64,000 nt of DNA. It comes from Planctomicrobium sp051465645. GTDB taxonomy: Bacteria > Planctomycetota > Planctomycetia > Planctomycetales > Planctomycetaceae. Shown here in pieces: positions 25,518-34,377 of the stretch (position 1 is the first letter of the stretch; each line of letters begins with the position of its first letter). The translations under genes were made by a program, and so were the position numbers. The stretch lies in the NCBI RefSeq assembly GCF_051465645.1, contig NZ_CP195790.1:4278001-4342000 (forward strand). Reading direction: 5' to 3'. A model generated the notes under the pieces. The model did no database searches, was not told where the DNA came from, and saw only the letters and a list, made by a program, of their open reading frames with translations.

Positions 25518-26299
25518 ACTGTGTGCCTTCTTTAAACTAAGACGAAGTGAGCAATTCCGGGAGCGACCGCTCCTGAAGTTGATTCCCATGTGAAATGTTG
25601 TTTCTCATGGGGTTGATGCGCGTACAGAAAAGGCGTCGCGCGACATCTTTACAACACCGTTCACTGATCAAGGTTTCGAAAAACTCTGAAATCTGGACAA
25701 GGTTGTCGAAAAAGTTCTGACAAGCGGTGTCCAGTACAGAGATCGCTGGCTGGAAAACATCGAAATGAAGGCGAACAGTGCCCATGATAAACACAACGAT
25801 GGAATGAGCGGGCAATCTGCCGGATCAATGACCGGGGACCGTGATCTCTGCGCAGGGGGAATCCCTGTTACAGGTCTTTCTCACCCGGATAATCGTTTCA
25901 TCATGCAGGAGATTGTTCACCTGTCGAGAGGTGATTCTGAAGTTCGTCTCAGCTTAAGAAAGATATTGGGGATCGACGGCAACAGGAGTTAGGGGGAAAT
26001 CGGAGAGGCGAAGCCCGGTTGGTGCTGGATTGCCTGTGTCGATCAAGCAGTCTGCGGGGATTCGGATGCAATTGGGAATTTCGTTTGCGATTCAGGCAGA
26101 ATTTGCGACGATGTTGAAGTGAACTCAATTCCATGAACTGAGTTCGACAGTCGATGTCGTGGTGTATGGTCGTGTTGTAAAGACCGTCGCGAGAATTCAA
26201 CTCGGGCCAGTGCGACGCAATATTGTGTTCTGTCTTCACAGAACGAAACGGCATACTGCTGTGGAAGTACGTCACTCTGCAATCAGACTTTTCGTGATT
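25518..26299. other. long divergent intergenic region
   Basis: 782 bp between the LTxxQ gene (minus) and the PQQ-propeller gene (plus). It should hold both promoters. A small hairpin with 6-bp arms lies at 25559-25573, in the leader of the minus-strand gene. Frames of 75-130 codons on both strands (for example 25537-25815 and 25949-26341, minus) show no family features, and I do not call them. Confidence 0.5.
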
Positions 26300-27691
26300 A
26301 TGATGAACCGAGACAAGAGGGCTGTCGAAGTGGATATTCATTCTGATCGTATTGCTCGCAAGACGGGACGTACACGGACCATGTTGTGGTCCTGCTGCTC
26401 ACTCGCCTGGGCGTCAGCGATGGTCGCGCCTGCGGTACTGACGCCGATGGCATTGACGACAGTTCAGGCCAATGCCGAAGACTGGACTCGCTTTCGCGGA
26501 CCAAATGGAACCGGTGTCAGCAATGAAAAAGGATTTCCGGTCGAGTGGAGTGAAAAAGACTACGATTGGGTCGTCACGATTGAAGGGACTGGCCATTCAT
26601 CGCCCGTCATTATTGGTCCGTTGTTGTTTCTGACCAGTGGTGAAGAAGATGGCACCCGAAATTTGATCTGTCTCGATTCGATCACCGGAGAAAAACGCTG
26701 GATCGAAAAGATCAAGCTCGGCAAGAATCATCTTCACAAGAAGAATTCTTACTGCTCTTCATCTCCGGTTGTCGATTCAGAACGAGTCTATATTACGGAA
26801 GCCGACACAGAGCATTTTCTTGTCAACGCCTATACGCATGACGGCAAGAAAGTCTGGTCACGGGATCTTGGTCCGTATCTCAGCCAGCATGGTTTCGGTC
26901 CGTCGCCTGTGCTCTACAACGGACTCCTGATTGTTGCGAACAATCAGGATGGTCCAAGTCACATACTGGCGATGGATGCAGCGACCGGCGAGACACGTTG
27001 GACATCGGATCGTGAATCGGATGTGGCCTCTTACTCGACACCAATGATCATCACCCTGAACGGGAAGGATCAGTTGGTTGTGTTGAACGGTGCCACTGGA
27101 TTGGCTGGACTCGATCCTCAGAATGGAAAAGAACTCTGGTTTTCAGGAAAGTTGCCACAACGAACCGTCGCGTCTCCTGTCTATGGAAACAACTTTTTGA
27201 TTGCCACCTGTGGATCAGGCGGACGTGGAAAATTCATGGTCGTCGTTGATCCTTCAGCGCCGGCTCAGAATCGTCCATTGGTACATACCGAGCGAACGAA
27301 GCTGTTGCCGTACGTGCCGACTCCGTTGATCAAAGATCAATACCTGTATCTTTGGAATGATGACGGCACGGTCTGTTGTGTCGATATGCTCGGGGACCTG
27401 ACCGATACCGTATGGAGAGAACGAATCGGTGGGAACTTCAGCGGTTCGCCAATCATGATTGACGGAAAGATTTACTGTCTCTCTGAAGAAGGTAAGGTTC
27501 GCGTGCTCGATGCGAGCCCGACCTTCAAAGCATATCCCGGTGGTTCGATTCCGGACTCATCTTATTCCACTCCGGCAGTTGCCAATGGACGACTGTATTT
27601 GAAAGGCTTCAACCGTCTTGCGTGTCTGAAGTCACAGACGCCTGTTGCTGCTGTCCCGAAGGCGTCTGAGGGAACAGTTGCGGCCAAATAG
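26300..27691 (+). CDS. PQQ-like beta-propeller protein
   Basis: Exported protein of about 463 residues. The hydrophobic signal segment ends near VQANA, and the mature part begins EDWTRFRGPNGTGVS, a phrase typical of planctomycete PQQ/BamB-like propellers. Repeated blades carry the A/G-x-D-x-x-T-G-E/K-x-x-W motif: LDSITGEKRWIEK, MDAATGETRWTSD and LDPQNGKELWFSG. The family forms an eight-bladed propeller; without the catalytic residues of quinoprotein dehydrogenases it is more likely a binding or scaffold protein. Start uncertain: ATG codons at 26300, 26303 and 26381 are in frame, the last giving the shortest signal peptide. Confidence 0.8.
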   Translation: MMNRDKRAVEVDIHSDRIARKTGRTRTMLWSCCSLAWASAMVAPAVLTPMALTTVQANAEDWTRFRGPNGTGVSNEKGFPVEWSEKDYDWVVTIEGTGHSSPVIIGPLLFLTSGEEDGTRNLICLDSITGEKRWIEKIKLGKNHLHKKNSYCSSSPVVDSERVYITEADTEHFLVNAYTHDGKKVWSRDLGPYLSQHGFGPSPVLYNGLLIVANNQDGPSHILAMDAATGETRWTSDRESDVASYSTPMIITLNGKDQLVVLNGATGLAGLDPQNGKELWFSGKLPQRTVASPVYGNNFLIATCGSGGRGKFMVVVDPSAPAQNRPLVHTERTKLLPYVPTPLIKDQYLYLWNDDGTVCCVDMLGDLTDTVWRERIGGNFSGSPIMIDGKIYCLSEEGKVRVLDASPTFKAYPGGSIPDSSYSTPAVANGRLYLKGFNRLACLKSQTPVAAVPKASEGTVAAK

Positions 27692-27754
27692 CTGAAGCCC
27701 GTCACTGGAATTCCATCAGAGCACATGTCTGGTCGCTCTGGTTCTGAAAAGCAA

Positions 27755-27795
27755 AACGCGATGGTCGCTCGAAAGAGGCCATCGCGTTCTTTGTT
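27755..27795 (+). terminator. terminator of the PQQ-propeller gene
   Basis: Perfect 10-bp arms 27755-27764 and 27779-27788, followed by CTTTGTTTC, 64 bp after the stop. Confidence 0.8.
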
Positions 27796-27826
27796 TCAAT
27801 GAGTGCCGTTGCGCAGATCGAGCGGG

Positions 27827-28474
27827 CTATGAGTTCGTCAGTTCGTTGATCATTCGTGAAATCTCTGGCGCAAGAGACTCGAATTTCAGCCAGGCAGAGC
27901 GTTCCACCCGAATGAAGTCGCCTTCGTTGTTGCGGATTTCTTCAGTTGGAACACTGAGCGATTCCAGAATTTCAGTGCGGATGAAGTCCAGTATGCCGAC
28001 CAGTTCTGCCGTTTGTGGTGCGCTCAATTGAGATGGAACTGGAGGGCGGCCATTCGGAAATGCATCGTGGAATTCGCTTGCATCAATTGGAGGCGAGAAC
28101 TTTTCGCCAGATGATCCACCATCGGTGCCACGTTGCGAGTTGGCTGCATCTTGCAGGCGTTTTGTCAGCTTCTTGAGCTCTGCAGGTCCGCCAACCAGAA
28201 GCACACTGCGCCCGACCATGATGAGGTCGCCTAATTGCAGAACGCGCAGGCGGACCGGATGTCCATTGACTCTGGTTCCATTTGTGCTGTCGAGGTCGGT
28301 CAGAATCAGACGCCCGGAATCCTCTTGAACCTTGATATGGAATCGGCTGACACGTTCGTCGTTCAGCTGAATATCATTGTCCTCTTCGCGCCCAACAGTT
28401 AGCGGCGTGGACACGTCGTGAAATGTGCGTCCAGCTTCGATACCTTCGACAACCTGAAATGTGAGTTGGGCCAT
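27827..28474 (-). CDS. FHA-domain protein
   Basis: 215 residues. The N-terminal forkhead-associated domain (about 5-95) has the phosphothreonine-binding residues: GREEDNDIQL, then RVSRFH, and DLDSTNGTRVNG. FHA domains bind phosphothreonine peptides made by Ser/Thr kinases, which are abundant in planctomycetes. A proline/serine linker and a helical C-terminal domain of about 80 residues follow, of no recognised family. The gene is 140 bp downstream of a response-regulator gene on the same strand, which suggests a shared signalling unit. No kinase is adjacent. Confidence 0.9.
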   Translation of the reverse strand: MAQLTFQVVEGIEAGRTFHDVSTPLTVGREEDNDIQLNDERVSRFHIKVQEDSGRLILTDLDSTNGTRVNGHPVRLRVLQLGDLIMVGRSVLLVGGPAELKKLTKRLQDAANSQRGTDGGSSGEKFSPPIDASEFHDAFPNGRPPVPSQLSAPQTAELVGILDFIRTEILESLSVPTEEIRNNEGDFIRVERSAWLKFESLAPEISRMINELTNS

Positions 28475-28614
28475 TTGTTACTGGAATCTGATTGAGTGGT
28501 CACTCCTCCCGTGTCACCGGGAGCTTGTGGGCACTTTTGCGTTGTAATTTGTGGAGCCCGAAACTCTAGAACTCAGTCAACTGGTTTGAGCAGGAGTTCT
28601 GCTAGCAAAGGTGA

Positions 28615-28998
28615 CTATAGCTCTAATGCACAATGGATTGTATCCAGGAGTTCGCTCCGGCCTACAGGCTTTCTTAATACACGGAATGTTTCCAGTGCTG
28701 AAGCCTCATTTTCGATCTGATCGGTGACGTCGGCACTCATCAGAATGCAAGGAAGTTCTAAGTGGTGGTCCCGCAACCAGCGGATTGCATCCAGACCGGA
28801 AAGGAGATTCATGTTCAAGTCGAACAGAGCGAGATGGACAGAGACTGTTGCCACGATCTCAATTGCGTCTTCCCCAGAGGGAACGGCAATCGTGTGGAAA
28901 TAAGGTTCGAGGATTTCGACAATGGCGTCTCGATACGCTGCATTGTCGTCTGCAATCAACAGGCATCTCTCAATCGAATTGGATGCGACCACAATCAA
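28615..28998 (-). CDS. single-domain response regulator (CheY-like)
   Basis: 127 residues, a receiver domain only. The acidic pair is IADDN (D17-D18), the phosphoacceptor aspartate lies in LFDLNMN (about D60), the Ser/Thr in MSAD and the lysine in RKPVG. All key positions are kept, so it should be phosphorylatable. No output domain. Start: TTG at 28998, with AGGAAGAG upstream; a GTG two codons later is an alternative. It precedes the FHA gene by 140 bp on the same strand; no histidine kinase is close. Confidence 0.88.
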   Translation of the reverse strand: MIVVASNSIERCLLIADDNAAYRDAIVEILEPYFHTIAVPSGEDAIEIVATVSVHLALFDLNMNLLSGLDAIRWLRDHHLELPCILMSADVTDQIENEASALETFRVLRKPVGRSELLDTIHCALEL

Positions 28999-29335
28999 CC
29001 CCTGTCTCTTCCTTGAGCGATTTCTCCAGACTCATTCCCAACGTTGTGTCATTCTGCCTGATGATTGGGGTGAAATGAGACACAACCTGCTTACTTTGTT
29101 GCTTCCAGTCGACATCGCACCTGATCTCGATCGAAAGCCGCATCCTTCTCCATGACATGGAAAATGCGACCCTATTTTATACTCGGAGCCATTGATGCGA
29201 AAATGGCACTTTTTTGAAGATTGTCGGCAAAGCTGTCTGCTTCAATGACTTCGTGAATCGTCTTCCGGAATCATGAAAGCACTTTTCGTTCTGTGGAATG
29301 ACAGATTCCGAAATTTGAACTGAAAGACCGAAATT
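28999..29335. other. intergenic region
   Basis: Between hemC (ending at 29336) and the response regulator start. It holds the regulator's promoter. A 9-base direct repeat CCGAAATTT occurs twice near 29308 and 29328. No hairpin of note and no coding region. Confidence 0.5.
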
Positions 29336-30331
29336 TCAGCTCGGTGAAGATGATAAGACGGAACTTGCGCCCTGTGCGATCAATTCCTGAGCGACGCGAC
29401 TTCCGATGTCTTCTGCATCGATAAGCGTTCCACTGGCGGTCGCTGAAAAGTATTGGGTTCCGAGTTGGTCAAGAACGACGGCTTCCAGGGTGATGCTTTC
29501 GCCTGTCACCGTTGAGAAGGTCCCGACTGGCGCATGACATCCGGCTCGGAGTGTTCGCAGGCAGGCGCGTTCGGCCAGCGCTTCAGCCTTGGTCACCGCA
29601 TCTGTAAAGCGTTCCAGGATCTCGCGGCAGACATCGTCATCGATGCGACATTCGATTCCCAGTGCAGCCTGTCCGACTGCTGGAAACATGAGTGGCGGAG
29701 CGAGCAGGCTCGAAATGCGATGGGCCAGATTGATGCGACGCAATCCTGCTTCGGCCAGAATCGTTGCGTCAAATTCTCCCCGATCGACTTTGGAAAGGCG
29801 TGTTTCGACGTTTCCGCGAATTTCAAAGAGTTGCAGGTCAGGGCGTGCGCGGAGAAGTTGCGACCGGCGTCGCGGACTGCTGGTGCCGATCTTTGCTCCC
29901 TGAGGAAGATCATCGAGTGTTCCCTGTTGCCCATTGGGAAGAACCAGTGCATCCAATCGGGGAGCACGCACAGGAATTCCCGCGAGGGCGAGTCCTTCAG
30001 TGAACTCGGTAGGGAGATCCTTAAGCGAGTGAACAGCAATATCGGCATGTCCGTCGAGAACGGCTCGTTGCACTTCTTTCGTGAAGACTCCCTGTCCCCC
30101 CATGGAGGGGAGTGAAGACTTCAGATCCCGGTCCCCGACCGTTGTCATGGGGACCAGTTCAACGATACACCCTGGAGCAACGCGACGAATTTCGTCGGCA
30201 ACGTAATTTGCCTGCCAGAGTGCCAACTGACTCTCTCGAGTCGCAATTCGAAGTGTTCGATCCACAGCCAGGCTCACCGGTGTCGTTCTCAGGATGAAAT
30301 ACGCGCGTTGTTCTCGCTCGCACTCAGCCAT
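29336..30331 (-). CDS. hemC: porphobilinogen deaminase (hydroxymethylbilane synthase)
   Basis: Heme-pathway enzyme that joins four porphobilinogen molecules into hydroxymethylbilane using a dipyrromethane cofactor. 331 residues. Family phrases: LRIATRESQLALWQA near residue 27; DLKSSLPSMGGQGVFTKE; HSLKDLPTE; IGTSSPRRRSQL; and the cofactor-holding cysteine in AGCHAPVG. About 20 extra residues at the N-terminus suggest the true start could be slightly later. ComF is transcribed in the same direction about 110 bp upstream; no other heme gene is adjacent. Confidence 0.96.
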   Translation of the reverse strand: MAECEREQRAYFILRTTPVSLAVDRTLRIATRESQLALWQANYVADEIRRVAPGCIVELVPMTTVGDRDLKSSLPSMGGQGVFTKEVQRAVLDGHADIAVHSLKDLPTEFTEGLALAGIPVRAPRLDALVLPNGQQGTLDDLPQGAKIGTSSPRRRSQLLRARPDLQLFEIRGNVETRLSKVDRGEFDATILAEAGLRRINLAHRISSLLAPPLMFPAVGQAALGIECRIDDDVCREILERFTDAVTKAEALAERACLRTLRAGCHAPVGTFSTVTGESITLEAVVLDQLGTQYFSATASGTLIDAEDIGSRVAQELIAQGASSVLSSSPS

Positions 30332-30444
30332 GATAAATCAAAATACGGTCCACTAGCCACAATGACGCGAGATTCAGTGCTCTCGATTCGTGAAACCTCG
30401 TCTTCTGCAACGCCATGTGACGGCGAGGCCCCACTTGAACCCGC

Positions 30445-31188
30445 CTATGAGTTGAGAGTCCGTGCGAGGACCGCGACATGCACCGATGCGGCTCCTGCAT
30501 TCAGCAAAACCTCGGACAGGCGATTGACCGTTGTTCCTGTCGTGAGCACGTCATCGGCGATGAGAATGCGTTTGCCAGCGATTTTCGCAAATCGTGTGAT
30601 CTGAAACGCGTCTCGGAGATTTTTTCGTCTCATTGAAGCAGTCAGCGTGTGTTGCCTTGGAGTCCATCTCCGCTTGCTGACAACGTGCCTGTGAACCGGG
30701 AGCTTCAAATGTTTCCCCAGCGTCTCTGTGATGGCATCCGCATTATGGTCCGAGTGACGGATGCGGTTCATCCAGAAGTGAGGGATCGACACAATCAGGT
30801 CGCATCCCCAGTCCTGCATTTGCTGACCACTGCGTTCGCATAACCAGATCGCCAGGGTTCGGGCGAGCGGACGTTGCCCCGGCAGTTTGCTCTGAATGCA
30901 AACTTGTTTCAGGGGGCCGTCGTATGCTCCCAGACTGACCGCCTGCTGATAAAGGCGTTTTCCTGAATTGCAGTGAGGACAGCCGCTCTGTGTTTGCAGG
31001 TAAGGGCCGACCGGAGCAGAGCAGCACTCGCATCGATGCTTGACGACTGGAGCAATCGTCTGTTCGCAGGTGTCACAGATGACTTTGATGCGACAGCGAG
31101 GGCTTCTGCTTCCACACCACTGACAATGCGGCGGATAGACGAAATCGAGTGCATCCTGAACCAGCGAGAAGGCCCATCTCTGTCGCAT
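30445..31188 (-). CDS. comF: ComF family phosphoribosyltransferase-like protein
   Basis: 247 residues. The N-terminal double zinc knuckle has CQWCGS, then CDTCEQ, CECCSA and CPHCN. The C-terminal phosphoribosyltransferase-like domain has the PRPP-binding loop RILIADDVLTTGTT near residue 205. ComF is required for late steps of DNA uptake in competent bacteria and is widely conserved elsewhere; its role in planctomycetes is unknown. ATG start. Lies between the metal permease and hemC on the same strand. Confidence 0.9.
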   Translation of the reverse strand: MRQRWAFSLVQDALDFVYPPHCQWCGSRSPRCRIKVICDTCEQTIAPVVKHRCECCSAPVGPYLQTQSGCPHCNSGKRLYQQAVSLGAYDGPLKQVCIQSKLPGQRPLARTLAIWLCERSGQQMQDWGCDLIVSIPHFWMNRIRHSDHNADAITETLGKHLKLPVHRHVVSKRRWTPRQHTLTASMRRKNLRDAFQITRFAKIAGKRILIADDVLTTGTTVNRLSEVLLNAGAASVHVAVLARTLNS

Positions 31189-31276
31189 TGTACCGGCGTC
31201 GCTTTCCCCTGAACTGCTTCTGCTTGAGTATTACCGACTGATTCGTCTCGCTGATTTGGCCATCAGACAGAGGCAT

Positions 31277-32701
31277 TTATTGAGGCGGAATTGCTTTGCC
31301 GTGTGGGTCGACACTGGGAGAATCCAGTTCGGCTTCAAGCTGCGTGCGCAGGTCCTGATTCAGATAATGTTCCACTCGATCTGCTGACTCGTGCAGTTGT
31401 GTATCGGCGACATTGAAGTTCTTGAAAAGGTACGATTCCCATAACCGATGACCACGAACCACTTCGGCAGCACGAGATTTGCCTGCTGGCGTCAGCTGCA
31501 TGGTTTCTCCGGCGGTGACGATCCATGCCCGTCGACGCATTCTCCACAGTGCGACCTTCCAGATGATCGAGCCAATCCACGCGGTTGCATGGCGGACTTC
31601 GGTCACGGTGATCGTCTTCTCTGCGTCATTTTCTTCCAGGCGGTAAAGGGTTCCGAGGACGTCATCTTCCGCCATCCGACAGGCCATCGCCAGATTCCCG
31701 AGATACCGCACAATCGGGCTGTGACGAGGGGAGAACAGGTAAAACATCAGGAAGAAGCCCCCGCACGCGACGGCAATCATGCCCGGTGTGCTGGCGTCCT
31801 GAACCTGTGTCAGGCCAAGGGGTCCAGCGATGATCGCAGGGACCGTCTTGGCGAGGATGTGTCCAAGTATGGCGCTCGCTGCAGCAACGATCAGGCTGAT
31901 GGCGACCATTGCTGGAAGGCGGTCAGCGGCAAGCAGGCCGCATGCAGCGGGAACAATCAGAATGGCGACAACCAGAATGCTTCCGACAGAAGTAAATGCC
32001 ATGACCATCGTTGTTGCGGTGACGGCCATCAGGCAGTAATTCACGAGTCGCGCGTTGATTCCAAGCGAGGTCGCCAGTTCCGGGTCAAAGGCGGCCAGTG
32101 TCAGTTCCTTGCGGAAGAGAGCCATCAGCAGGCCATTGATGAACAGCAGGCTCAGATTGGTCAGAACAGCTCTTGGAATTTCGACGCCGCCAATCAGAAC
32201 GGTGTCCCAGACCGCCATCACCAGTTGACCGAACAGCACGCATTCCGGGTCGATATGAACGGAGTCTGCTTTCAAACGTAACAGCAGCAGCCCGAGTGCG
32301 AAGAATGTGGTGAAGACAACGCCCAGTGCGGCGCTCGCTTCCACTCTCCCCATGCGTTGAATGCTTTCCGTCAGTAAAGCTGTGAGGACACCAATGACAA
32401 CAGCACCGACCGCCAGCAGAACGGGTTCGAATCCCAGCATTGTCTCTGGGGACATCCAGCCCATCGAGACGGCCCAGTTGGCGGTCAGGAATGCAATGAC
32501 GACGCCCGGTAGTGCGGTATGGCTAAGAGCGTCTCCCATCATGCTCTGCTGACGAAGGACGAGCCAGATCCCGGGGAGAGTACACGACATCGCCGCAACT
32601 GCCCCGAGAATCACAATCCATGTGTCAAGCAGTTCCCATTCCCAGACTCCCAGTAACGGAAGAGTGAGTCCAGGAATCGAAGATGTGATGAGTGCCGTCA
32701 T
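31277..32701 (-). CDS. metal ABC transporter permease fused to an MntR/DtxR-like regulator
   Basis: 474 residues. The first 340 or so form an ABC-3-type permease (zinc/manganese/iron importer) with about nine membrane helices: GIWLVLRQQSMMGDALSHT, then the GINARLVNY and SVGSILVVAIL regions. After DDVLGTLYRL the C-terminal about 130 residues read as a winged-helix plus metal-binding and dimerisation domain of the DtxR/MntR class: LTPAGKSRAAEVVRGHRLWE, LHESADRVEHYL and VDPHGKAIP. Metal ligands at the MntR positions appear kept (His, Asp/Glu, Glu-His). Start: ATG at 32701 preferred; a TTG 6 codons earlier is possible. No ATPase or binding-protein gene is adjacent; the ZIP gene lies just upstream. 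Confidence 0.85.
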   Translation of the reverse strand: MTALITSSIPGLTLPLLGVWEWELLDTWIVILGAVAAMSCTLPGIWLVLRQQSMMGDALSHTALPGVVIAFLTANWAVSMGWMSPETMLGFEPVLLAVGAVVIGVLTALLTESIQRMGRVEASAALGVVFTTFFALGLLLLRLKADSVHIDPECVLFGQLVMAVWDTVLIGGVEIPRAVLTNLSLLFINGLLMALFRKELTLAAFDPELATSLGINARLVNYCLMAVTATTMVMAFTSVGSILVVAILIVPAACGLLAADRLPAMVAISLIVAAASAILGHILAKTVPAIIAGPLGLTQVQDASTPGMIAVACGGFFLMFYLFSPRHSPIVRYLGNLAMACRMAEDDVLGTLYRLEENDAEKTITVTEVRHATAWIGSIIWKVALWRMRRRAWIVTAGETMQLTPAGKSRAAEVVRGHRLWESYLFKNFNVADTQLHESADRVEHYLNQDLRTQLEAELDSPSVDPHGKAIPPQ

Positions 32702-32807
32702 GATGGCGTGCTGACCCAATGGATCAATTATTCAGGCCTGAGTGCTTGCTTCGCGCTCAGGGACATCCTCATCCCATCATGGAGACTGAGCCGGTAATCT
32801 TCCAGCG

Positions 32808-33896
32808 TCAGTTCGAAATTGCAGGCTGCGGATTCTGTCGACTTATTCCCCAATCTGGTTCTGCCTGAATGGAGTTCGCTTTTGCTCTCTGATCTGCAGG
32901 CTGATGCACCGAGGTGGGCTCCAGAAAATGGATTCCCCACGCCAGAGCGATTCCCAGCAGCAACGCAATGCTCAGCGGAATGCGGTGATGGGAATGGAAT
33001 TCCATTTCCGGCAGCAGATCGCTCAGGGAAATACAGAGGAACACACCTGCCGAGAATGCGAGCATTCCTCCGATGAGCAGTGGTTGTTGTTCCAGCAGCC
33101 AGTTTGATGTCACCAGAAACAGGATTGCTCCCAGTGGACACATCATCGCGAAGCCGGCGTTCACAATAAACTGCCAGCGTGCTGGCCAGTGTGATGCCTG
33201 CATCAACGCGGTGATCGACAGGGCGTCGAGTGGCTTGTGCAGCAGAATGGCGAGAAAGGTTCCGAGACCGAGATACCATGAACTGTGCTGATGAATGGCA
33301 TCCCCTTGCAGGCTGGCCCCCAAGGCCAGACCATCGATCAGTGTATGCACTGACAGTCCCAGAAAGACACCAGTCCAGTCGAGCCCGCCTGTCCCCGGGA
33401 CGGTATGAGCGCCTCCATGCTGACAGGTTTTCTGTTGGGGTGACGCCTGTTTCTGTGGTGCTTGTTTCTGTGACGCCAACGCTCCACCATCGTGATCGTG
33501 TGAGTGACCATGATGCGAGTCGTGGTCATGATTGTGGTCATGACTGTGGCCGTGATCATGATCATGGCTGTGAGGCGTTTCGTCCGGGCCGGCGTGTTGG
33601 GCGTGATGAGGATCGTGGTGATGGAAGTGAAATGCTCTCAGTAGAAAGAACATCACCAGCAGCCCCAGCATGACGAATGCGCTGACGCGATTGATTTCAT
33701 TTACCCCGAGGACGGCAATCGCATGAGGCAGCATATGGAAGACGGCGATGCCCAGCATCAGCCCTCCCACAAAACTAATGAGCAGCTGCATCCGTTTGTG
33801 TGTCAGGCGTACGAATCTGGGGAGACTGCCTCCCAGCAGCGAGGCCGCAACAATCAAAATGCAGTAAACAGCCAGAACAAAATAAGTGGAACTCAT
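32808..33896 (-). CDS. ZIP-family metal transporter with a His-rich loop
   Basis: About 362 residues. The start is the ATG at 33896, which places the first membrane helix near the N-terminus. Roughly eight membrane segments. Between helices 3 and 4 lies a very His/Asp-rich cytoplasmic-type loop with HDHDHGHSHDHNHDHDSHHG, a feature of zinc transporters. The metal-site helices carry LSVHTLIDGLALG and LLHKPLDALS, matching the ZIP pattern of two His-containing helices. ZIP proteins move zinc, iron or manganese into the cytoplasm. It lies 107 bp upstream of the permease-MntR gene on the same strand, so a shared metal-homeostasis unit is likely. Confidence 0.9.
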   Translation of the reverse strand: MSSTYFVLAVYCILIVAASLLGGSLPRFVRLTHKRMQLLISFVGGLMLGIAVFHMLPHAIAVLGVNEINRVSAFVMLGLLVMFFLLRAFHFHHHDPHHAQHAGPDETPHSHDHDHGHSHDHNHDHDSHHGHSHDHDGGALASQKQAPQKQASPQQKTCQHGGAHTVPGTGGLDWTGVFLGLSVHTLIDGLALGASLQGDAIHQHSSWYLGLGTFLAILLHKPLDALSITALMQASHWPARWQFIVNAGFAMMCPLGAILFLVTSNWLLEQQPLLIGGMLAFSAGVFLCISLSDLLPEMEFHSHHRIPLSIALLLGIALAWGIHFLEPTSVHQPADQRAKANSIQAEPDWGISRQNPQPAISN

Positions 33897-34377
33897 GGTG
33901 GTTCGCAAACAGGCAATTTCGGCGGACGAATTAATGTTCTCAGGAAGAGTCCTGCGACAGCGGAATTTGCTCGCTGACAATTCGCTGATCGAGAACATTC
34001 CTTGCCGGGCAAAATGCCAAAGCAGAAGTCGTCAGCGAAGCCAAATACAATAATCAATGTTTTGGCAAAAGTCTTGTAACTGTCATTGAATTGCAATTCG
34101 AAGAAATCTGCATCAAGACAAATGTTGAAAATGCAGTGATTTTGAAGGAATCCTTCTTGCTGGCGACTTCTCTCAAGTCTGGAGATTGCAGGGATCTGCG
34201 TCAAACTTGACACTGGCGGCGGTTCCGGGCCAAGATGCATCCAGATTTCCGATTCCATTCGCGAACGAAAATTCCTGTCTGTCTACTGATCACATATTCC
34301 TCCGTCGTCCGTCTACCATTCTGATGGTCAGGCGAATTCCGGACTTGAATTCAAGCAACCTCCCGGGAACTGACAGA
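33897..34377. other. divergent intergenic region
   Basis: Between the ZIP gene (minus) and the DUF1559 gene (plus). Contains a short perfect palindrome, GAAGGA-A-TCCTTC, at 34144-34156. A/T-rich stretches near 34040-34140 are consistent with promoters. I see no Zur/MntR box that I can name. Confidence 0.5.

Noticed and set aside
25537..26341. Minus-strand frames between the LTxxQ and PQQ genes
   Set aside because: Random-like composition, no motifs; likely leader sequence.
32398..32440. GGTTCGAATCCC, tRNA T-arm-like
   Set aside because: It lies inside the permease gene and no matching acceptor, D or anticodon stem surrounds it.
32728..33279. 183-codon minus-strand frame inside the ZIP gene
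   Set aside because: Out-of-frame shadow of the ZIP transporter coding sequence.
33480..33620. Repeated GTGATC/CATGATC-like bases that look like a tandem repeat
   Set aside because: They are His/Asp codons of the ZIP transporter loop, not a DNA repeat element.
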